A DNA stretch of 40,117 bases from Opitutia bacterium (lineage in GTDB: Bacteria; Verrucomicrobiota; Verrucomicrobiia; Opitutales; UBA953): positions 1 through 40,117 of the forward strand of contig BGOM01000017.1 of assembly GCA_003569245.1 (NCBI GenBank). The letters run 5' to 3'. The position numbers and the translations under genes were made by a program. The notes under the pieces were generated by a model that made no database searches, had not been told where the DNA came from, and saw only the letters and a list, made by a program, of their open reading frames with translations. This document shows positions 33,254-40,117 of the stretch, in pieces. Position 1 is the first letter of the stretch; the number at the start of each line of letters is the position of its first letter.

Positions 33254-34345
33254 TCAGCGCAGGGCGAGCTCGCGGAGGGCGAGGTCCGCGACCCGGTCGG
33301 CCCCGCCGGCGTCGCCGAGACCTTCCACGGCGCGTTTCCATTCGCGCCAGACCGCCCAGTCGTCCGCGAAGGCCGCGGCCACGGCCGCCTTGGCCGCCGC
33401 CGGCGTGAGCCCGTAGGTGCCGGCGCCGTGTTCCACGATCAGGCGGGCGTTACCCGCTTCCTGGCCCGGGATCACCTGCGTGACGATCATCGGCGTGCCG
33501 GCCGCGACGCACTCGTGCGTGGTGGCGCCGCCGGCCTTGCTGATGACCAGGTGGGAGGACAGCATGAGCTCGGGGATGCGGTTCGTCCAGCCGAGCACCT
33601 CGGCCTTGCCCGCCGTCGCGGCGACCACCGCGTCGCGGAAGTCCGCATCCTTGCCGACGGTGACGGTCAGGTCGACGTCGAGCGAGGCGAGGCTGGCGGC
33701 GAGCTCCACGGCGTCGCGCTTGCCCGGGTTGAGCATCAGGAGCAGGCGCGGCCTTTCGCCGGCCCGCGCCGAGGAACGCGGGGCGAGTTGGGCAGGCACC
33801 GGGAAACCGAAGGGAAGCACCTTGGCCGCGGGCACGCCCTGGGCGATCATCACGTCGGCCGTGGCTTGGTTGGGCGTCACGAACCAGTCGGAGTGCGCGC
33901 GGTGCCACGCCCGGTTCACCGAGACCGAGTCGGTGACGACCGTGATCAGGCGGGGCCGGGCCGGGTCGTCGCGGCGCCAGCGCCGGGCGATCATGTAGTT
34001 GTAGAGCGGGTAAGCCGAGATCACCACCGGCGGGCGGGTCGCGTCCAGCAATTGGTTCAGCGCGCGTTCGACCGGGCGGACGAAGGGGAGGGAAGCCCCG
34101 ACGAGCGGCAGCCGGTCCAAGCCCGCGTAGAGCAGGCCCCAGAGCCGGGGGTGGCGGTTCGCGACGCCGATGTAGGCGTCGCGCTGGCGCCGGGCGCGGT
34201 CCGCGCCGTAGGCCGCGAGGAAGAGGTCATGGACCTGCGCCTCGACCTGCCCGCCGGAGACCCGCCCCAAGGCTTCGACGATGGCGCGGGCGGCCGCGTT
34301 GTGGCCTTCCCCGAAGCCCGCCGAAAGCACCGGCAGCCTCATCAT
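33254..34345 (-). CDS. MGDG-synthase-type diacylglycerol glycosyltransferase
   Basis: A 363-residue GT28-family glycosyltransferase of the monogalactosyldiacylglycerol synthase / processive diacylglycerol glucosyltransferase group. It transfers a sugar from UDP-sugar to diacylglycerol on the membrane. The N-terminal acceptor domain has SAGFGEGHNAAARAI (residues 8-22). The C-terminal domain has VLGWTNRIPELMLSSHLVIS, KAGGATTHECVAAGTPMI and VIPGQEAGNARLI, the nucleotide-sugar binding signature (Gly-Gly-x-Thr and the Gln/Glu). The start overlaps the metallophosphoesterase stop as ATGA (34345-34342). Sugar identity (Gal or Glc) cannot be read from sequence. Position next to a PlcP-like enzyme fits the idea that diacylglycerol from phospholipid breakdown is recycled to glycolipid. 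Confidence 0.88.
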   Translation of the reverse strand: MMRLPVLSAGFGEGHNAAARAIVEALGRVSGGQVEAQVHDLFLAAYGADRARRQRDAYIGVANRHPRLWGLLYAGLDRLPLVGASLPFVRPVERALNQLLDATRPPVVISAYPLYNYMIARRWRRDDPARPRLITVVTDSVSVNRAWHRAHSDWFVTPNQATADVMIAQGVPAAKVLPFGFPVPAQLAPRSSARAGERPRLLLMLNPGKRDAVELAASLASLDVDLTVTVGKDADFRDAVVAATAGKAEVLGWTNRIPELMLSSHLVISKAGGATTHECVAAGTPMIVTQVIPGQEAGNARLIVEHGAGTYGLTPAAAKAAVAAAFADDWAVWREWKRAVEGLGDAGGADRVADLALRELALR

Positions 34346-35205
34346 CGGGCGGGGACGAAGCCGCGGGACTGCACGGCGTGCTCGTGGAGGGTGCGCTGGG
34401 CCGCGATACGTTCGCGCAGTTCGGCGCGTTCGACGACGCGCAGCGTGCCGTCGGTCTCCTCGACGATCGCGGTGAGCGACTCGACCCAGTCACCGGAGTT
34501 GAGGTAGCGGATCGCGCCGATCTGGCGGTCCTCCGCCTTATGGATGTGGCCGCACATGATGCCGTCGCACCCGCGGCGGGCGGCGAGCGTCTGCAGGTGC
34601 TCCTCGAAGCTGGAGATGAAGCTGACGGCCGACTTCACCTTGCCCTTGATGGCTTGCGAGAGGGAGAAGTACTCCTTGCCGCGCCAGGCGCGCCACTTGT
34701 TGTAGAAGCGGTTGAGGTCCAGCAGCACCTGGTAGCTGATGTCGCCCAGCACCGCCAGCCAGCGCATCTTGGCCGTCACCGTGTCGAAGGCGTCGCCGTG
34801 GATGCAGAGGAACCGCCGGCCCCGCAGGTCGACGTGGATGTGTTCCTCGGCCAGCTCGATGCGGTCGAGGGAGATCGGGAGCAGGTGGCGGATGAAGTCG
34901 TCGTGGTTGCCGCGCAGGTAGACGACCTTGGTGCCGTCCTTCTCCGCCATCTTCATGATGCGGCGGAGGACGGCGGTGTGGGCGGGCGTCCAGTAGTTCT
35001 TGCGGCGCAGCGACCAGAGGTCGATGATGTCGCCGTTCAGGATCAGCTTGTCGCAGCGGATGCCGCGGAGCACGTCAAGGAGCTCGCGGGCCTGGGCATC
35101 CTTGGTGCCGAGGTGGAGGTCGGACAGGACGAGCGTGCGGAAGTGGATCTTGGCCGGGGGCAGCGGTTCCTGCGGGGGGCTGACGAACCTCTCTTGGTCT
35201 TCCAT
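34342..35205 (-). CDS. PlcP/LpxH-like metallophosphoesterase
   Basis: A 287-residue calcineurin-like phosphoesterase. The metal-binding set is complete: DLHLG (about 29-33), GDIIDLW (about 62-68), GNHDD, IHGDAFD and GHIH. The C-terminal end SGDWVESLTAIVEE is typical of the UDP-2,3-diacylglucosamine hydrolase-like group. That group includes lipid A LpxH and PlcP, the phospholipase C of phosphorus-limited bacteria that releases diacylglycerol from phospholipids. Adjacency to a diacylglycerol glycosyltransferase favours PlcP over LpxH; no other lipid A gene is present. I chose the ATG at 35205; a GTG at 35256 adds 17 residues but overlaps a strong inverted repeat. Neither has a clear Shine-Dalgarno. 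Confidence 0.82.
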   Translation of the reverse strand: MEDQERFVSPPQEPLPPAKIHFRTLVLSDLHLGTKDAQARELLDVLRGIRCDKLILNGDIIDLWSLRRKNYWTPAHTAVLRRIMKMAEKDGTKVVYLRGNHDDFIRHLLPISLDRIELAEEHIHVDLRGRRFLCIHGDAFDTVTAKMRWLAVLGDISYQVLLDLNRFYNKWRAWRGKEYFSLSQAIKGKVKSAVSFISSFEEHLQTLAARRGCDGIMCGHIHKAEDRQIGAIRYLNSGDWVESLTAIVEETDGTLRVVERAELRERIAAQRTLHEHAVQSRGFVPAR

Positions 35206-35228
35206 GTTGCCGAAGCGTAACCCGGCCC

Positions 35229-35257
35229 TGTGTCGATCCCGCGTCGGATTCGACACA
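35229..35257 (-). promoter_or_regulatory. Inverted repeat upstream of the PlcP-like gene
   Basis: TGTGTCGA and TCGACACA are perfect inverted copies at 35229-35236 and 35250-35257. Three more pairs across a one-base bulge extend the stem towards a six-base loop. It lies 24-52 bases upstream of the ATG at 35205. It could be an operator or an RNA hairpin. It does not match a PhoB box. Confidence 0.5.
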
Positions 35258-35284
35258 AAGGCGGAAAACGCCGGCGGGTCCGGC

Positions 35285-36301
35285 TCAGCGGTCCGGGTCG
35301 AGGCGGGCGCGGGCGGAATCCTCCTCCGACGGCATCAGGGCGAGCCACTGCGCGGCCTGATCCTGGGCGGCGAGTTTCTCGGCCACGGTCAGCCGTTTCT
35401 CCAGGTCGTCGCGTCGCCGGCGAGGGTCGGCCTTCTCCTCGGCCAGCTGTGCTTCCACCAAGGTCCAGGCGTACGCCAGCCTGAGGTCGCGCTCGACCCT
35501 CTCACCCTGTTCGTAGCGTTCGGCGAGCGTGCGGGCCGCCCGCTCGTCCCGTCGCAGGGCCGCCTGCTTGAAGTACTCCGTCGCCAGGCGGTGGTTCCGC
35601 GGCCGACCGAGGTCGCCGAGGTCGTGGATCCGGGCCAGCGCCTTGAGCGCCCCCGCGTTACCGTTATCGGCGGCTATGGTCAGGTTATCGAGGGCCTTCT
35701 TCGTCTGATTCGCGAACTCGGAGAGCTTCCTGACCCGGCCCGCTGCATCAGACGCGGCGGCGGATATCGCGTCGAGTTCCGCCAGCAGTTTCGCGGCGCG
35801 CTGCAAATGAATCTCGCCCAGCACCCTGTATCCCAGGAATTGCCCCTCGGCCTTGGCTTCGTTGGCGAGTCGCTCGGACTCTTCCAGGGTTGCCTGCGGA
35901 GTCAGGACGAGGGGCGTCCCCCATTCGTTCAGGTAGTAGAGCGCCAGTACTGCCTTGGCCCGAGGTCGGGTCGAGAGGTTGGCGGCCTTCCTCATGTATG
36001 TGAAGGCCAGGGCGCGGTCCACCTTGATGCGGAGGTCCCGCGGGCAATAGCTCGTGTGCCGCAGGGCGAAGTAATAGGCTGCCAGCGCGTTCCCTTCGTC
36101 GGCTGCGCGGCGTAGTTCCTCCGCGGGGGCGTCCGCCTCCACCCGGCTCAGGTAGCGGTCGTAGATTTCTCGGGGCACCTGCTCCATCGGCACCCGGAGC
36201 GCATTGGACGAATTGAAGGCCGTGAGGAAGAGGATCGCTCCCGACACGAGGTAGGGGCGGGACTTGACGTAGAGGCGGAGCATCGGGGCCGCGTTATCCA
36301 A
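35285..36301 (-). CDS. Sel1/TPR-like repeat protein with N-terminal membrane anchor or signal
   Basis: A 338-residue protein whose middle contains repeats like Sel1/TPR units. Examples are GNALAAYYFALRHTSY, then ALAFTYMRKAANLSTRPRAKAVLALYYL and NAGALKALARIHDLGDLG. The second Ala/Leu/Tyr spacing is typical of Sel1. The N-terminus has a hydrophobic segment (about residues 17-32, YLVSGAILFLTAF) that is either a signal anchor or an uncleaved signal, so the repeats probably face the periplasm. The start is TTG at 36301, supported by AGGAG five bases upstream (36311-36307), better than the downstream ATG at 36283. It probably binds protein partners; function unknown. Confidence 0.72.
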   Translation of the reverse strand: MDNAAPMLRLYVKSRPYLVSGAILFLTAFNSSNALRVPMEQVPREIYDRYLSRVEADAPAEELRRAADEGNALAAYYFALRHTSYCPRDLRIKVDRALAFTYMRKAANLSTRPRAKAVLALYYLNEWGTPLVLTPQATLEESERLANEAKAEGQFLGYRVLGEIHLQRAAKLLAELDAISAAASDAAGRVRKLSEFANQTKKALDNLTIAADNGNAGALKALARIHDLGDLGRPRNHRLATEYFKQAALRRDERAARTLAERYEQGERVERDLRLAYAWTLVEAQLAEEKADPRRRRDDLEKRLTVAEKLAAQDQAAQWLALMPSEEDSARARLDPDR

Positions 36302-36332
36302 GACTTCTCCTGCGAGAAGGCAAGGGCGGGCC

Positions 36333-37020
36333 TCAGCTGATCAGCAGCAGGCGAGGTTCCCGGGCCGATTCACGGGCGCGCGGTGCACGCAGGGCGGCAC
36401 GGGGCTGCCGGGCCAGCGGGTCGCGATGCGCCAAAGGGCGAAGCGTCCGAAGGCGTAGGGCTGCGCCCCGGGCCGCGGCGCGTAGTGCGAGTCGTAGCTG
36501 TGCTCGTGCAGGAACTCCGCGAAGCCTTCGTCGTCCGCCCCGCCGTATTCCATGAGAAGCTGAGCGCGGATCTCCGGGACTTCGACCTTCCGCCGGGCGT
36601 CCTCGTTCGCCAGCCCCTCGCTGCACGCGCCGAGGTAGGTGCAGAGCCAGGTGTCGACCTCGACCGGCGCGCTGTCGACGTGGAAGGAGGTGACGTCGGT
36701 CGGCACGGGCCCCGCGGCGGGGTCCGGCTGGCAGTCGTGGATCAGGTTCAGCGAAGGCGCGAGGTCATGGGCGCGGAGCAACCGTTGGTCGGCCAGCATC
36801 GCCTCCGCGGCGAGCCGCCCCGCCGGCGAGAGCGGGAGCGCCGCCAGTTCCTCATCGGTCAGCGGCACGATGCCTTGGCCCGCCGGTAGCCGCGCGACCA
36901 CCTCGGCGAAGTCCCGGGCAGCGACCGCTCCCAGCAGAGGGCGTTCACGCCGTCGGCGAAGGGGGTCGCGAGCAGTTCCTCGAAACCCCGCACCTGGCGG
37001 ACGCGTCGGACGGCGGCCAT
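36333..37020 (-). pseudogene. Uncharacterised protein with FHVD...HR motifs, two frameshifts
   Basis: The open reading must be repaired by one base at about 36913-36915 and again at about 36374-36376, where GGG/CCC runs appear one base short. The restored protein has about 229 residues. It starts at the ATG at 37020 (MAAVRRVRQVRGFEELL) and stops at 36333. Visible features are LNLIHDCQPDP, TDVTSFHVDSAPVEVDTWL with a His-x-Asp pair, CTYLGAC, and a closing CVHRAP-like stretch. These recall DUF1826-like or jelly-roll dioxygenase-type proteins, but I cannot assign it. It lies 31 bases before the Sel1-like gene and nine after the esterase. Whether the breaks are real is uncertain. Confidence 0.55.
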
Positions 37021-37029
37021 CGGCGGCCT

Positions 37030-37932
37030 TCAGCGGAATAGCTGCTGGCTGAACCAATAGAGCGCGCTCCGCCAATGCGCCGGGTCGTGCCCGTTGCCAT
37101 CCACGTGCCAGATGTGCGGCACCTCCTTTTCCTTGAGATAAGCATGCAGGCCCTGGCTGATGCCCAGCAGACCGTCGCGGTTCCCGCAGGAAACCCAGAG
37201 CAGCTTGAGCTGAGGCTTGGCCTTGGCTGGCTCGGGGAGGAGCGTGGCGGGCGGCTTCGTGTTCGGGGCCGCGGAGAAGCCGCCGATCCAGGCGAAGGTC
37301 CCGAGGTGCGACAGGCCGAAGTTGAAGGTCTGGCCGCCGCCCATCGACAGACCGGCGAGCGCCCGTTGCTCGGGCCTGGCGTCAACCCCGTAGTGCCGCT
37401 CGACCGCCGGGATGACGTCATCGAGCAGGTCGCGCTCGAAGTTGGCGAAGGCGGGCGCCGCGGAGTAGATGTCGCCCGTGGCGCGGTCGTCCGGGCGGGC
37501 GCGCCCGTTGGGCATCACCACGATCATGGGCCGGGCCTTGCCGGCCGCGATGAGGTTGTCCAGCAGCGCGTCGACCTTCGCGAACCGTTGCCACTCCCCT
37601 TCGTCGCCCCCGATGCCATGCAGGAGGTACAGCACCGGGTAACGTCGATCCTGGGCGTAACCCGGGGGCGTGTAGACCTTGAGTCGCCGGTTGGTGCCGA
37701 CGGTCTTCGAGGCGTACTCGAGAATCTCGAGTTTGCCGTGAGGGATGTTTTCCTGCCGCTGGAAGATGCTGGCGGGCGCCTCCCCGTAGGCGGGCTTATC
37801 GTCCGGCCCGAGCACGATCGGCCGCGTCCGCGCGGTCTTGGCGGCGGGAGGCGGCGAGGCGGGCTTGCCCTCCTCGGCGGCCGCGGACAAGGGGAGCAGG
37901 GTGAGCAGGGTCAGCAGACGGACGGGGCGCAT
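37030..37932 (-). CDS. Secreted esterase (esterase D / feruloyl esterase-like)
   Basis: A 300-residue exported alpha/beta-hydrolase of the esterase D-like group (PF00756 type). These enzymes often remove feruloyl or acetyl groups from xylan or act on siderophores. A signal peptide (MRPVRLLTLLTLLPLSAAA) is followed by a Pro/Ala linker. The catalytic set is visible: Ser196 in AGLSMGGGQ, Asp in CGNRDGLLG and His in VDGNGHDPAHW, with the oxyanion motif LLHGIGGDEGEW near residue 103. The ATG at 37932 is the best start; the frame opens earlier at 37974. It lies on the minus strand 52 bases after the ParA gene. The substrate is not known, but xylan debranching would fit other exported enzymes in the window. 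Confidence 0.88.
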   Translation of the reverse strand: MRPVRLLTLLTLLPLSAAAEEGKPASPPPAAKTARTRPIVLGPDDKPAYGEAPASIFQRQENIPHGKLEILEYASKTVGTNRRLKVYTPPGYAQDRRYPVLYLLHGIGGDEGEWQRFAKVDALLDNLIAAGKARPMIVVMPNGRARPDDRATGDIYSAAPAFANFERDLLDDVIPAVERHYGVDARPEQRALAGLSMGGGQTFNFGLSHLGTFAWIGGFSAAPNTKPPATLLPEPAKAKPQLKLLWVSCGNRDGLLGISQGLHAYLKEKEVPHIWHVDGNGHDPAHWRSALYWFSQQLFR

Positions 37933-37984
37933 GGGGCGGCCAGGCCAGCATCGCTTGGCCGCGTCGGCAGTCAACCTCCGCGGC

Positions 37985-38761
37985 TCACTTCAGCCCGAAG
38001 CGCGCGACGAACTCCTTGGCGAGCGCCTCGTAGGCGACGGCGCCCGGCGAATGGACGTCGTACTGGAAGATGGTCTGGCCGTGGCTCGGGCACTCCGACA
38101 GGCGGATCGTGCGCGGGATCATCGTCTCCATCACGAGGGCGGGGAAGTGGGTCTTCACTTCCTCGACGACCTGGCGGGAGAGCTTGGTGCGCACGTCGTA
38201 CATCGTCATCACGATGCCGCCGACGGTGAGCTTGTCGGTCGCGCCCGCGGCCTGGAGCTGGTCGACGACGCCGAGGATCTGACCGAGGCCCTCCATCGCG
38301 AGGTATTCGGTCTGCAGCGTCACGAGCAGGTGGTCCGAGGCGCCGAGCGCGTTCATCGAGAGCATGCCGAGCGCGGGCGGGCAGTCGATGAGGATGGCCT
38401 TGTATTTGCCGGCGGCGACGAGCGGGGCGAGGGCCTCGCGCATACGCCCGAGGTAGTTCTCGGCCTGGGCGAGCTCGGACTCCACCGCGGCGAGGTCGAG
38501 CTCGGAGGGAATCAGGTCCAGTTTCTCGGTCGAGGTCGCGACGACCATGTCGGCGGCCTTGGCTTCGCCGTGCAGGACGCGGTACATCGAGCGGCCTTCC
38601 GTCTTCTCGAGGCCGAGGGCGCTGGTGGCGTTGGCCTGGGCGTCGAGGTCGATGAGCAGGGTGGGGAGGCCGAGCCGGGCGAGGCCGGCCGCCAGGTTGA
38701 CGGCGGTGGTCGTCTTGCCGACGCCGCCCTTCTGGTTCGCGATGGCGAAGACCTTCGTCAC
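37985..38761 (-). CDS. ParA/Soj-family ATPase
   Basis: A 258-residue deviant Walker ATPase of the ParA family, used in chromosome or cargo partitioning. The deviant Walker A is QKGGVGKTT (residues 10-18), followed by IDLDAQANAT (A' region) and the Walker B-like ILIDCPPALG. The C-terminal helix (AVAYEALAKEF) is typical of chromosomal Soj. The start is GTG at 38761, one base after the FabV stop, with GAGGA about eight bases upstream. A parB gene, normally adjacent, is absent: the next downstream gene is an esterase. The cargo might be the chromosome, with parB elsewhere, or a protein cluster. Coupling to FabV is unusual. Confidence 0.93.
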   Translation of the reverse strand: MTKVFAIANQKGGVGKTTTAVNLAAGLARLGLPTLLIDLDAQANATSALGLEKTEGRSMYRVLHGEAKAADMVVATSTEKLDLIPSELDLAAVESELAQAENYLGRMREALAPLVAAGKYKAILIDCPPALGMLSMNALGASDHLLVTLQTEYLAMEGLGQILGVVDQLQAAGATDKLTVGGIVMTMYDVRTKLSRQVVEEVKTHFPALVMETMIPRTIRLSECPSHGQTIFQYDVHSPGAVAYEALAKEFVARFGLK

Positions 38762-38762
38762 C

Positions 38763-39965
38763 TTAGGCGTCCTCGATGGGGCGTTCGACCTCGGTCGGCG
38801 CCTCGTAGTCGATCCCGGCGACGCCGAAACCGAAGTTCTTAAGGAAGTCGGACTGGTAGCCCGCGAAGTCGGCGTGCCCGTCGAAGGTCTCGGTGGTCAC
38901 CTGCGGCCAGACGTCGAAGACCGCCTTCTGCACGTCGGGCGCCATCTCCCAATCGTCGATGCGCACGCGCCCTTGGTCGTCGAAGTCGAGGGCGTTGCCG
39001 TTGTACATCTGCTTCTCGAAGAGGCGCTGGATCTGCTCGATGCAGCCTTCGTGCGTGCCCTTCGCCTTCATGATCTTGAACAGCAGGGAGACGTAGAGGG
39101 GGACGACGGGGATGGCGGAGCTGGCCTGGGTGACGACGGCCTTGTTCACGGACACGAAGGCCCGGCCGCGGTGGAGCTTCATCAGGGCGTCGATCTTGCG
39201 GCCGGCGCGCTCGAGGTCCTCCTTGGCCTTGCCGATGGTGCCGTCCTTGTAGATCGGCCAGGTCACCTGCGGCCCGATGTAGGAGTAGGCGACCGTCTGG
39301 CAGCCTTCCTTCAGGACGCCGGCGCCGTCGAGGGCGTTCATCCAGAGTTCCCAGTCCTCGCCGCCCATGACCTTGACCGTCTGGGCGATATCGTCCGCCG
39401 AGGCGGTCTCGAGGGTCACGTCGTTCACGACCTTCCGGTCGGTATCGAGGTTCTTGGCGTGGAAGGGCGCGCCGGTCGGCTTGAGGACGGACTTGTAGGT
39501 GACGCCATCCGGCGCGGTGCGACGCGGGGAGGCGAGCGAGTAGACGACGAGGTCGACCTTCCCGCCGGGCATCTTCGCCTTGATGTCGGCGATCACCTGC
39601 GCCTTGAGCTCCGCGGAGAAGGCGTCGCCGTTCAGCGAGAAGGCCTTGAGGCCGGCTTTCTTCGCCTCGGCGTGGAAGCCGGCGGTGTTGTACCAGCCGG
39701 GCGAGCCGGGCTTATCGCCCTCGCCGTTGCGTTCGAAGAAGACGCCCAGCGTGGCCGCGCCGGAGCCGAAGGCGGCCGCGATGCGGGAGGAGAGGCCGTA
39801 GCCGGTGGAGGCACCGATCACCAGGACGGACTTCGGGCCGTCCTTCAGGGCGGGCCGGGACTTCACGTGGGCGATCTGTTCGCGGACGTGCGCGGCGCAG
39901 CCCTCGGGGTGGGAGGTGATGCAGATGAACCCGCGGACACGGGGCTTCAGGACTTGCAGGGACAT
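38763..39965 (-). CDS. fabV: Enoyl-ACP/CoA reductase FabV
   Basis: A 400-residue NADH-dependent trans-2-enoyl reductase, the last step of each fatty-acid elongation round. FabV enzymes are naturally insensitive to triclosan. The N-terminal block is RGFICITSHPEGC, the NAD-binding motif SVLVIGASTGYGLSSRIAAAF (about residues 46-66), then VVYSLASPRR (about 140-149). The active site is Tyr239-x8-Lys248 in YKDGTIGKAK, the FabV-type motif. The ATG at 39965 has a weak AAGGT Shine-Dalgarno. parA follows after one base, so the two are probably cotranscribed. The presence of FabV next to an otherwise separate ACP-ketosynthase pair implies at least two acyl-ACP pathways. Confidence 0.96.
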   Translation of the reverse strand: MSLQVLKPRVRGFICITSHPEGCAAHVREQIAHVKSRPALKDGPKSVLVIGASTGYGLSSRIAAAFGSGAATLGVFFERNGEGDKPGSPGWYNTAGFHAEAKKAGLKAFSLNGDAFSAELKAQVIADIKAKMPGGKVDLVVYSLASPRRTAPDGVTYKSVLKPTGAPFHAKNLDTDRKVVNDVTLETASADDIAQTVKVMGGEDWELWMNALDGAGVLKEGCQTVAYSYIGPQVTWPIYKDGTIGKAKEDLERAGRKIDALMKLHRGRAFVSVNKAVVTQASSAIPVVPLYVSLLFKIMKAKGTHEGCIEQIQRLFEKQMYNGNALDFDDQGRVRIDDWEMAPDVQKAVFDVWPQVTTETFDGHADFAGYQSDFLKNFGFGVAGIDYEAPTEVERPIEDA

Positions 39966-40025
39966 GGGGATACCTTTGGAGGGGGAGGGGATGAGTTCAA
40001 TCTGGAATTGGGAGGCAAAGAGGGT

Positions 40026-40052
40026 GTTAGCGGTTGGCGGTTAGCGGTTGGG
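40026..40052. repeat. Two 14-base tandem repeats upstream of fabV
   Basis: GTTAGCGGTTGGCG is followed directly by GTTAGCGGTTGGG. Lower GC than the genes and a strong purine bias run to the window edge (about 40000-40117). The final bases GTTGTTAGGGTT continue the style. No protein, RNA or terminator is visible in 39966-40117, which should contain the fabV promoter. Confidence 0.6.
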
Positions 40053-40117
40053 ACGATGCAAGAGAAGGAAGGGTGGGGAGATTGCGAGGGCTGGGGGTGG
40101 GGGAGGTTGTTAGGGTT

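Noticed and set aside
35206..35284. PhoB box upstream of the lipid gene run
   Set aside because: The CTGTCAT-type direct repeat is not present; only the TGTGTCGA inverted repeat is seen.

Overview
The window is about 40 kb of GC-rich, gene-dense bacterial DNA. It most resembles Verrucomicrobiota, perhaps class Opitutae; this is an inference from gene content, since no rRNA is present. Pointers are a DUF1080/SGNH/PVC-type dehydrogenase protein at the left edge, a YHYH-domain protein, an McsA/McsB arginine-kinase pair in an apparently Gram-negative setting, a FabV enoyl reductase, and a nusA-infB-rbfA cluster without rimP directly upstream. No phage, transposase or CRISPR was found, and no gap over 300 bases lacks a gene.

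Layout. 1-3.0 kb: a large secreted multidomain enzyme on the minus strand, broken by at least eight single-base losses and cut by the window edge. 3.1-8.9 kb: glutathione peroxidase (one frameshift), a TauE/SafE-type permease, two small overlapping unknown genes, a Tat-exported FAD oxidoreductase, a SulP transporter and a repeat-bearing lipoprotein. 9.1-10.5 kb: a 2Fe-2S ferredoxin, a DEDDy 3'-5' exonuclease with an apparent inserted S4 domain, and tRNA-Ala(GGC). 10.5-13.2 kb: a secreted charged protein, an acyl carrier protein and a ketosynthase. 13.3-15.7 kb: mcsA, mcsB and the YHYH protein. 15.8-19.9 kb: nusA-infB-rbfA, preceded by a leader with an intrinsic terminator and a competing hairpin. 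20.0-27.9 kb: ettA on the plus strand, facing a four-gene minus-strand run (small unknown, mfd, SurA-like, malQ). 28.0-30.6 kb: a small secreted protein, a HupE/UreJ-type membrane protein and a beta-propeller protein.

30.6-35.2 kb: a five-gene minus-strand run that looks like a phosphorus-free membrane-lipid module. It holds a PlcP/LpxH-like metallophosphoesterase, an MGDG-synthase-type glycosyltransferase, OlsA-like and OlsB-like acyltransferases and a P-loop ATPase; three of the four lipid-gene junctions overlap or are close. 35.3-40.0 kb: a Sel1/TPR-like protein, a frameshifted unknown, an esterase, a ParA ATPase and FabV.

The strongest leads are the exonuclease with the embedded S4-like domain, the lipid module and the nusA leader. 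All eleven frameshifts I found are apparent one-base losses in three non-core loci. They may be consensus errors rather than true pseudogenes and should be resolved before those genes are interpreted.
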